Assembly (NCBI GenBank): GCA_964372375.1
Contig: CAYJQF010000024.1
Location: forward strand, 1-7,476
DNA from: SICV01 sp964372375
GTDB taxonomy: Archaea > Nanobdellota > Nanobdellia > Pacearchaeales > GW2011-AR1
Length of the DNA: 7,476 nucleotides
Reading direction: 5' to 3'
Part shown: positions 1 to 4,229 of the stretch, piece by piece
How the letters are laid out: every line of letters starts with the position of its first letter
How positions within the stretch are numbered: the first letter of the stretch is position 1
The notes under the pieces: model-generated
What the model was told of the DNA's origin: nothing
The model's input: the letters and a program-made list of their open reading frames with translations, nothing else
Databases searched by the model: none
Made by a program: the position numbers and the translations under genes

Positions 1-14
1 GCTTGAGGAATAAG

Positions 15-22
15 TTTTTATA
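15..22 (+). promoter_or_regulatory. TATA box of the Sec61-beta gene
   Basis: A TTTTTATA element preceded by a purine/A-rich BRE-like stretch is centred about 26 bases before the ATG at 44. In archaea transcription starts roughly 25 bases after the TATA centre, so the mRNA would begin at or next to the start codon (leaderless). No Shine-Dalgarno sequence is visible before this ATG. Confidence 0.65.
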
Positions 23-43
23 GGTGTGTATGAATAGAAAGGC

Positions 44-214
44 ATGTCAAAAGATACCGGCATCAGTGTTCCGGGAGGCATCGGTGGGTTAGTTAGGTAT
101 GACTCTGAATATAAGAGCAAGTTTGCGATTGAGCCGGCATATGTGATTGTGTTTATCGTCTTGATTCTTTTCTTTGTACTTGGCTTGAAGGTATTCTGGT
201 CGGTTGCTGCTTAG
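44..214 (+). CDS. secG: Preprotein translocase subunit Sec61-beta (SecG)
   Basis: A 56-codon gene encoding the small non-essential-type subunit of the archaeal SecYE-beta channel, which helps move or insert proteins at the cytoplasmic membrane. The N-terminal cytosolic part carries the family pattern of a Gly/Pro-rich stretch (VPGGIGGLVRY, residues 9-19), followed by a charged segment and 'IEPAYV' at about 29-34, where archaeal homologues usually read 'I.P..V'. One hydrophobic helix spans about residues 33-53 and the protein ends almost directly after it, as expected for a tail-anchored Sec61-beta. Length is normal for the family (about 50-60 aa). The ATG at 44 is chosen because it starts the conserved N-terminus and lies 26 bases from a TATA box. 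The stop lies only 4 bases before the TATA box of the NAC gene, so the two look separately promoted though functionally related. Confidence 0.88.
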   Translation: MSKDTGISVPGGIGGLVRYDSEYKSKFAIEPAYVIVFIVLILFFVLGLKVFWSVAA

Positions 215-218
215 AAAG

Positions 219-227
219 TTATAAATA
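219..227 (+). promoter_or_regulatory. TATA box of the NAC gene
   Basis: TTATAAATA preceded by a GAAAG BRE-like element, centred about 26 bases before the ATG at 249. It starts 4 bases after the secG stop codon, so the whole secG-nac gap is essentially one core promoter giving a leaderless mRNA. Confidence 0.7.
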
Positions 228-248
228 TGCTTTGTTATAGGCACCAGC

Positions 249-578
249 ATGTTTCCTGGCATTAATCCTGCACAGATGAAGGCAATGATGAAGCAGATGG
301 GCATCAAGCAGGAAGAACTAGAAGCTGAAAGAGTCATTATTGAAACTGCTGAAAGAAACATTGTAATTGAGCCGGCTTCAGTGCAGAAAATCGTGATGCA
401 AGGGCAAGAGAGCTGGCAGATTACGGGGAGTGCCAGAGAAGAAACGAAGGAAGCAGGCATTAGCAATGAGGATGTGCATCTGGTAATGGAAAAGACTGGG
501 AAGAGAGAGGAAGAGGTAAGAAAGGCATTGGAAGAGACCAAGGACATTGCAGAGGCAATTGTGAGGCTGAGTGAATAA
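249..578 (+). CDS. nac: Nascent polypeptide-associated complex protein (archaeal NAC)
   Basis: A 109-aa ribosome-associated chaperone that binds nascent chains near the exit tunnel; archaea use a homodimer of this alpha-type protein. The N-terminus (NPAQMKAMMKQMGI, residues 6-19) is the characteristic archaeal NAC start, followed by the beta-strand NAC domain (about 22-62, with 'ERVIIET' and 'KIVMQGQESWQITG'). A C-terminal UBA domain follows (about 70-107, 'ISNEDVHLVMEKTG ... EEVRKALEETKDIAEAIVRL'). Length and two-domain order match the family. The ATG at 249 is supported by the conserved N-terminus and by a TATA box 26 bases upstream. It lies just after secG, another protein-biogenesis gene. 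No truncation or missing part is visible. Confidence 0.95.
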   Translation: MFPGINPAQMKAMMKQMGIKQEELEAERVIIETAERNIVIEPASVQKIVMQGQESWQITGSAREETKEAGISNEDVHLVMEKTGKREEEVRKALEETKDIAEAIVRLSE

Positions 579-581
579 ATG

Positions 582-589
582 TTTAAATA
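582..589 (+). promoter_or_regulatory. TATA box of the 139-aa gene / aminopeptidase pair
   Basis: TTTAAATA lies right after the NAC stop codon (576-578), preceded by an A-rich BRE-like stretch. Its centre is about 26 bases before the ATG at 611, again predicting a leaderless transcript. Confidence 0.65.
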
Positions 590-610
590 GAGCATTATTT
601 ACAAGATTTT

Positions 611-1030
611 ATGAATGGAAGAACGCATTACTGGTCGAATGACGTGGTTTATATGCGTTGGATGAGTGAAGGGAAAGTGATCAGAGTCGCAAAAGTTGTT
701 GCAGGAGAATGCTGTGCGTTCTATCCTGCTGCAGATACTCAACATTATAGTTTTGAGTTTGTGGTAGATGATACTTCTACAAAACCATCAAAACTCTTCT
801 TAATCAGAAAAGATTTAGAGGATGAGGTGCTTTTAGATTTAGTAAGTGGTAGAGATACCAGAGACATTCTTAGGAAATTTCAGCCTAGCCCATTAGGAGA
901 AGAAAGAGATGGAGACCCTCGCTTTAGTTACTATTATGCTAAAGCTGGAAGTGAAGAATCTGGCATTGATTATCACCAGCATGGGACATTTCACATAGCC
1001 CCTGATTTCGAGGAAAGGAAAGCTGCATGA
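611..1030 (+). CDS. Protein of unknown function, coupled to an aminopeptidase gene
   Basis: I do not recognise this 139-aa protein. It looks soluble and mixed alpha/beta, with no signal peptide or membrane segment. The first half is rich in beta-prone stretches (VIRVAKVVAG, 23-32; HYSFEFVVDD, 45-54; SKLFLIRK, 60-67). A helical, charged piece follows at 68-90, and a polar tail ends in a His cluster (H122, H124, H128 in YHQHGTFH), which could bind metal but is not a known motif to me. Cys34-Cys35 are adjacent. The ATG at 611 sits 26 bases after a TATA box, and the stop overlaps the next start as ATGA (1027-1030). The aminopeptidase is therefore probably translated by coupling from this gene, and the two products may act in one process. 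That it is a real gene is well supported by promoter position and overlap; its role is unknown. Confidence 0.8.
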   Translation: MNGRTHYWSNDVVYMRWMSEGKVIRVAKVVAGECCAFYPAADTQHYSFEFVVDDTSTKPSKLFLIRKDLEDEVLLDLVSGRDTRDILRKFQPSPLGEERDGDPRFSYYYAKAGSEESGIDYHQHGTFHIAPDFEERKAA

Positions 1031-2229
1031 CCTATCAACCTTCTCCAGAAATTCTTGAAAAGTATGCAGATGTGTTAGTCAATTGTGCTTTGGGAAGCGG
1101 TAAAGGAATCAAGAAAGGGGAAGTTGTGTTAGTGCAGGTGCCGGAATGTGCGAAACCCCTGCTGATTGCCTTGCAAAAAAAGATTTTGCAGGCGGGCGGG
1201 CATTACCTTACCCAGTTCCTGCCGGATGAGACTGAACGGCAGTTTTATGAACTAGCGCAGGAGCATCATCTTGATTTCTTTCCCAGTAAATTGTTGAAAG
1301 GAAGAGTTGATGAAATGGACCATAGCATTTTCATCATCGCGGAGACGAATAAGAAGGAATTGCAGGGCATTGCTCCAGCTGCTATTATGAGAAAACAGAA
1401 AGCATTCAAGCCGTATCTGGAATGGCGGAATGCAAAAGAGAATGAGGGCAAGTTTACCTGGACAATAGCTTTGTATGGGACTGAGGACGCAGCGCAAGAA
1501 GCAGGGATGAGCTTGGAGGAGTATTGGACTGAGATTATTCGTGCTTGTTATTTAGATGTGGACAATCCGGTGGAAAAATGGAAGGCAGTGTTTGCTGAAG
1601 TGGATAGGGTGAAAGATGCGTTGAATGCCTTGGAGATAGAAAAACTGCATATTGAGGCGGAGGGAGTTGATTTGTGGATTGGCATTGGGAAAGGGAGGAA
1701 ATGGCTGGGGGGAACTGGCAGGAACATACCGAGTTTTGAAGTGTATATTAGCCCGGACTGGCGGAAAACGGAAGGGTATATCCGATTTGACCAGCCGTTG
1801 TATCGGTATGGGAATTTAGTACGAGAGGTGTATTTGGCATTTAAACAAGGAAGAGTAGTAGAGGCAACTGCTTCAGAAGGAGAGCACGTATTGAGAGAAA
1901 TGATTGCCCAAGAGAATGCAGATAAAGTTGGAGAATATTCTTTGACGGATGTGCGGCTTTCCCGGATTCAGAGGTTTATGGCGGAAACGCTGTTTGATGA
2001 GAATTTTGGCGGGCACTATGGCAATACACATCTTGCTCTTGGAAATGCATACAAAGATAGTTATCCTAGCGATCCAAGTAAAGTGAGCACGGAAGAGTGG
2101 GTTGCGTTAGGGTATAATGAGTCGGTTGTGCATACAGATATCGTCAGTACGAAAAATAGGAAAGTAACGGCGCATTTGGTATCAGGAGAGCAGAAAATTA
2201 TTTACCAGAATGGGAAGTTTGTTCTCTAA
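1027..2229 (+). CDS. M29-family metalloaminopeptidase (AmpS/AmpT-like)
   Basis: A 400-aa cytoplasmic exopeptidase of the thermophilic aminopeptidase (M29) family, which removes N-terminal residues from peptides using two metal ions. The family's metal ligands can all be matched by motif: E238 in NIPSFEV, E303 in VGEYSL, H335 in THLALG, and H369 and D371 in VHTD. 'LFDENFGG' at 322-329 is the usual stretch before the HLALG histidine. The N-terminal part (about 1-200) is the alpha/beta domain that packs over the catalytic C-terminal domain. Length is normal (about 370-410). There is no signal peptide. The start at 1027 overlaps the stop of the preceding unknown gene by 4 bases (ATGA), suggesting translational coupling and a two-gene operon. 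Substrate preference cannot be read from sequence; likely roles are peptide recycling or trimming. Confidence 0.9.
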   Translation: MTYQPSPEILEKYADVLVNCALGSGKGIKKGEVVLVQVPECAKPLLIALQKKILQAGGHYLTQFLPDETERQFYELAQEHHLDFFPSKLLKGRVDEMDHSIFIIAETNKKELQGIAPAAIMRKQKAFKPYLEWRNAKENEGKFTWTIALYGTEDAAQEAGMSLEEYWTEIIRACYLDVDNPVEKWKAVFAEVDRVKDALNALEIEKLHIEAEGVDLWIGIGKGRKWLGGTGRNIPSFEVYISPDWRKTEGYIRFDQPLYRYGNLVREVYLAFKQGRVVEATASEGEHVLREMIAQENADKVGEYSLTDVRLSRIQRFMAETLFDENFGGHYGNTHLALGNAYKDSYPSDPSKVSTEEWVALGYNESVVHTDIVSTKNRKVTAHLVSGEQKIIYQNGKFVL

Positions 2230-2260
2230 TGCCTTTGAGTTAAAGTTCGGTTAATATTAC

Positions 2261-2290
2261 TGCTCTCTTTCCTTTGCTCTTGTCTGTTCC
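2261..2290 (+). terminator. Possible pyrimidine-rich terminator after the aminopeptidase gene
   Basis: A run of T and C without strong hairpin lies 31 bases after the stop at 2229 and just before the next promoter. Archaeal RNA polymerase can terminate at T-rich tracts without a hairpin. This one is interrupted by C and G, so it is only a candidate. Confidence 0.25.
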
Positions 2291-2297
2291 AGAAAGG

Positions 2298-2305
2298 TAT
2301 ATATA
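2298..2305 (+). promoter_or_regulatory. TATA box of the 141-aa gene / minD operon
   Basis: TATATATA preceded by AGAAAGG, the same BRE-like sequence seen at other promoters in the window. The predicted start of transcription is near 2325-2330, so unlike its neighbours this transcript would carry a leader of about 25-30 bases before the ATG at 2354. No Shine-Dalgarno sequence is seen in that leader. Confidence 0.6.
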
Positions 2306-2353
2306 CTTCTTTGGCTTTCGTGCGTGTGCTCACCACGTGTGATTTTTAGCTAG

Positions 2354-2779
2354 ATGGAGCACATAATTAAGGAAAAGATCAGCGCAGACCATTTGTTGTA
2401 TGTAAGTTTAAAATATACCAAGACGTGTGATGTTATTATTAATCTGTTGTTGCGCTGGAAACATATGATTGAGCTGGGAATGGATGTGCTTGTTGAGAAA
2501 GCAAAGAAGCAGAAGAAATGGAAACCCGTGCCCGATGCGCCGCGCGCTAAATTAGTGCAATTAAAGAAACTCTATGCCTCTGATGCTATGATGAGTGAGA
2601 CCTTGCAGCTGTATGAGCTGTTCAGAGATGTTGAGCAGCTTGAGAAAGTACGGGAGTCTGAATTCAGGAAAGGAGTCAACTTGAAGGTGACCTATAAGGG
2701 TGAAATTGTTAACATTAACCTCGACAAGTTGAAGGAATATTCAGCTGTGCTCGAAAGGTTTATAAGTTCCCTTAAATAG
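2354..2779 (+). CDS. Protein of unknown function next to minD
   Basis: A 141-aa protein I cannot assign. It is predicted mostly helical: helices at about 2-20, 24-50 and 64-100 separated by a basic, Pro-containing linker (KKQKKWKPVPDAPRAK, 51-66). It ends in a short beta-type stretch (VNLKVTYKGEIVNINL, 108-123) and a last helix (124-140). It has many Lys/Glu residues, no signal peptide and no clear membrane helix. The ATG at 2354 is the first possible start, because the codon just before it is an in-frame TAG. minD begins 14 bases after the stop, and a TATA-like element that could serve minD lies inside the last codons here. The tight spacing suggests one unit with the MinD-type ATPase and perhaps a partner role, but this is inference from position only. 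Confidence 0.78.
   Translation: MEHIIKEKISADHLLYVSLKYTKTCDVIINLLLRWKHMIELGMDVLVEKAKKQKKWKPVPDAPRAKLVQLKKLYASDAMMSETLQLYELFRDVEQLEKVRESEFRKGVNLKVTYKGEIVNINLDKLKEYSAVLERFISSLK
2759..2766 (+). promoter_or_regulatory. Internal TATA box for minD
   Basis: TTTATAAG preceded by CGAAAGG lies inside the last codons of the 141-aa gene. Its centre is about 31 bases before the minD ATG, giving a predicted leader of only a few bases. A second TATA-like stretch (TTAAATA, 2772-2778) is too close to the start to serve it. minD may thus be transcribed both from the operon promoter and from here. Confidence 0.45.
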
Positions 2780-2793
2780 GCTTCACTACTTTT

Positions 2794-3546
2794 ATGGCAA
2801 AGCTTATTACCATTACCTCTGGCAAGGGCGGCGTTGGCAAAACGACAACCGCGATTAATTTAGGAGCCGCGTTAAATTCTTTTGGAAAGGATGTAATTAT
2901 ATTGGATGCCAATTTAACTACACCTAACGTGGGCTTGCATTTGGGGGCACCCATTGTACCTATCAGTTTGAATCATGTGCTTGCTGGCAAGGCAAAGATT
3001 GGCGATGCTATTTATGAGCATGAATCAGGTACCAAGATTGTTCCTAGTTCGTTGAGTGTCAGAGAATTACGGCGGTTGAATCATGGGAAACTGAAGGAAG
3101 TCGGCAAAAAGCTCCGGAAAATGGCGGATTATATTATCTATGATTCTGCTGCCGGGCTTGGAGAGGAAGCTATTGCTGCTATGGAAGCTGCTGATGAGCT
3201 GATTATTGTAACGAATCCTGAGATTCCTGCTGTGACTGATGCGTTAAAAGCGAGCAAGGTGATCGAGCAGTTAGGCAAGCAAGTGAAGGGAGTCATCGTT
3301 ACGAGAGTGCGTGGTACTAAGTCTGAGATGCCTATCTCCAATGTTCGGGATATGCTTGAGTTGCCGATTTTGGGCATCGTCCCTGAGGATAAGAATATGC
3401 AGGAAGCATTGGTGATGAAAGATGCGATTGTGCATACGCATCCAAGGAGCAGATCGGCTCGAGCCTATCGTATCTTAGCAGCGCGTTTGATGGGAAACAA
3501 TTCGTACCGGGAACCTTTGAGCCTCTGGGATAAAGTGTTTGGATAG
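2794..3546 (+). CDS. minD: MinD/ParA-family ATPase
   Basis: A 250-aa P-loop ATPase of the MinD branch of the deviant Walker A (SIMIBI) group, whose members form ATP-dependent dimers on membranes or DNA and position proteins or DNA. The N-terminus carries the signature GKGGVGKTT (10-18, with K11 and K16). D38 lies in the switch I region (ILDANLTTPN), the Walker B-like aspartate D117 in 'YIIYDSAAGLG', and 'TNPEIPAVTDA' (140-150) is typical of MinD. The C-terminal end 'SLWDKVFG' (243-250) could be a short amphipathic membrane-targeting tail like that of bacterial MinD. The position usually read as the second Asp of D-x-D is Asn40 here. It follows an unknown 141-aa gene by 14 bases, and no minC or minE is in the window. 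The exact cellular process (division, chromosome or organelle positioning) cannot be told from the sequence. Confidence 0.92.
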   Translation: MAKLITITSGKGGVGKTTTAINLGAALNSFGKDVIILDANLTTPNVGLHLGAPIVPISLNHVLAGKAKIGDAIYEHESGTKIVPSSLSVRELRRLNHGKLKEVGKKLRKMADYIIYDSAAGLGEEAIAAMEAADELIIVTNPEIPAVTDALKASKVIEQLGKQVKGVIVTRVRGTKSEMPISNVRDMLELPILGIVPEDKNMQEALVMKDAIVHTHPRSRSARAYRILAARLMGNNSYREPLSLWDKVFG

Positions 3547-3585
3547 AAATACTGTATCATAGTTAGTCGGAGATTACGTTTCTAG

Positions 3586-3600
3586 CAAGAAAAAGAAGAG
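3586..3600 (-). terminator. Possible T-rich terminator on the minus strand
   Basis: On the minus strand this reads as a T-rich tract (CTCTTCTTTTTCTTG), about 60 bases beyond the metG-tail relic and 90 beyond hicA. A U-rich end is the usual archaeal termination signal. It could have belonged to the ancestral metG and now serve hicBA. Confidence 0.3.
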
Positions 3601-3626
3601 AATAGGTATCTTTACTATAATATAAC

Positions 3627-3637
3627 AAGGTTATATA
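3627..3637 (+). promoter_or_regulatory. Orphan promoter-like element facing hicA
   Basis: AAGGTTATATA matches the AAAGG + TATA pattern of the real promoters in this window. Transcription would start near 3660 on the plus strand, but no plausible reading frame follows. Any transcript would be antisense to the metG-tail relic and to hicA. It may be a chance match in an AT-rich gap or a promoter left from a lost gene. Confidence 0.25.
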
Positions 3638-3659
3638 CGCTCATTACTCGTTGTCTTCT

Positions 3660-3704
3660 TCACCGTACTTTAGAACCAACAGCAATATCCTCATCTGGGA
3701 CAAG
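3660..3704 (-). pseudogene. Relic of a second metG 3' end
   Basis: On the minus strand this stretch reads L-VPDEDIAVGSKVR-stop. The intact metG ends L-IPDEDIAVGSKVR-stop (4229-4185), so 13 of 14 residues and the position of the stop are the same. At base level only 32 of 45 positions match, and almost all differences are synonymous, including a Ser encoded by TCT here and AGT in metG. Upstream the frame closes after 4 more codons at a TAA (3719-3717) with no further match, and downstream of the stop there is no similarity either. The pattern means both copies evolved as coding sequence before this one lost its body. It overlaps the last 5 codons of hicA in another frame. It is most likely the leftover tail of a replaced metG, or the displaced target of an insertion. 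Confidence 0.72.
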
Positions 3705-3930
3705 ATATTTTGCTGGTTACAGTATTAAATTCTTTTCTACTTATCTTTGCCTGCCTCATTATCTCCAACAAAGTGCCAGTATCAATTTCCCTATGCATGG
3801 GCACTACTGTTATAATTTTTCCTTCCGAGATTTGTTTCATCATAAATACATGGCTGCCCCTTTGCCTTATTTGAGCGAATCCTACTTTTTCTGGTGCTTT
3901 AATTACTTCTTTACCTGAAAGCCTGGGCAA
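3691..3930 (-). CDS. hicA: HicA-family mRNA interferase toxin
   Basis: A 79-aa toxin of the HicA (YcfA-like) family, a small double-stranded-RNA-binding-like fold that cleaves mRNA and is neutralised by HicB. Visible hallmarks are the N-terminal 'LSGKEVIKA.EKVGF' (4-18), the catalytic histidine H27 in RQRGSHVFM, 'VVPMHREIDTGTL' (42-54), and 'IMRQAKISRKEF' (57-68), which is the usual final helix. The family normally ends shortly after 'EF', so the last residues (about 69-79, NTVTSKISCPR) look like an extension that runs into the metG relic in another frame. The start is TTG at 3930: an in-frame stop lies six codons upstream, with no ATG or GTG between. The gene overlaps hicB by 20 bases, so translation is probably coupled to and limited by hicB. 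Pro13 replaces the usual Leu in the first helix. Activity is likely but not certain. Confidence 0.85.
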   Translation of the reverse strand: MPRLSGKEVIKAPEKVGFAQIRQRGSHVFMMKQISEGKIITVVPMHREIDTGTLLEIMRQAKISRKEFNTVTSKISCPR

Positions 3931-4147
3931 TTTTGCTACTATCTTTCACCTCAAATGTTACTACAATGGTCTCGCCTTTTGATGCTTCTTCAGGGACGCC
4001 CATCACTTCTATGTGAAGAGATACTGCTTCCTTGAGATTGGAAAGTGCTTCTTCAACCGTATAGCCCTGGCTTACGACATCCAACTCAGGGCAGAACGCT
4101 ACAAATTGCTTCTCTCCTTTTCTAATAATTGCTGTTAAGTTTCTCAT
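3911..4147 (-). CDS. hicB: HicB-family antitoxin
   Basis: A 78-aa antitoxin with the partial RNase H-like HicB fold. The N-terminal strands 'LTAIIRKGEKQFVAFCPELDVVSQGYTVEEAL' positions (4-35) are the family signature, followed by the helix 'SNLKEAVSLHIEVMG' (36-50) and a last strand 'TIVVTFEVK' (60-68). It binds and blocks HicA. Unlike many bacterial HicB proteins, it has no C-terminal HTH or ribbon-helix-helix DNA-binding domain; it stops about 10 residues after the last strand. Self-repression of the operon by HicB alone is therefore unlikely. The ATG at 4147 lies 26 bases from a minus-strand TATA box. The antitoxin gene comes first and hicA overlaps its end by 20 bases, the antitoxin-first order. 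The pair sits 37 bases beyond the metG stop. Confidence 0.87.
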   Translation of the reverse strand: MRNLTAIIRKGEKQFVAFCPELDVVSQGYTVEEALSNLKEAVSLHIEVMGVPEEASKGETIVVTFEVKDSSKIAQAFR

Positions 4148-4168
4148 CTAAATTCAAGAGGTTCTATC

Positions 4169-4178
4169 ATTAAAAAGT
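4169..4178 (-). promoter_or_regulatory. TATA box of hicBA
   Basis: On the minus strand an AAACTTTTTAATG stretch lies in the short metG-hicB gap, centred about 26 bases before the hicB ATG. This predicts a leaderless hicBA mRNA independent of metG. Its BRE-like part (GCAAAC) differs from the AAAGG seen at most other promoters here. Confidence 0.5.
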
Positions 4179-4184
4179 TTGCGG

Positions 4185-4229
4185 TTATCTAACTTTACTT
4201 CCGACTGCAATATCTTCGTCTGGAATAAG
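4185..4229. repeat. Intact copy of the diverged direct repeat flanking hicBA
   Basis: The last 14 codons plus stop of metG repeat in the same orientation at 3660-3704, offset by exactly 525 bases. Overall 32 of 45 bases agree; the best core is 4206-4228 against 3682-3704, with 19 of 23. Together the two copies bracket the hicBA cassette, like the arms left by insertion into a gene's 3' end. Confidence 0.65.

Noticed and set aside
89..595. Long minus-strand open frame across secG and nac
   Set aside because: It is a Ser/Leu-rich shadow of two clearly recognisable plus-strand genes.
2334..2339. CACGTG palindrome before the 141-aa gene
   Set aside because: Six bases only, not extended by its flanks, and not repeated in other promoters of the window.
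2354..2479. HEPN-like toxin in the helical 141-aa protein
   Set aside because: The required R-x4-6-H motif is absent; the only nearby Arg/His pair (R34, H37) has the wrong spacing.
3651..3728. Short plus-strand TTG frame after the orphan promoter
   Set aside because: 25 codons, wrong distance from the TATA element, and antisense to the metG relic and hicA; no sign of coding.
3660..4229. Classic transposon or IS insertion carrying hicBA
   Set aside because: No transposase or integrase, no terminal inverted repeats and no short exact target duplication; the repeats are diverged coding ends.
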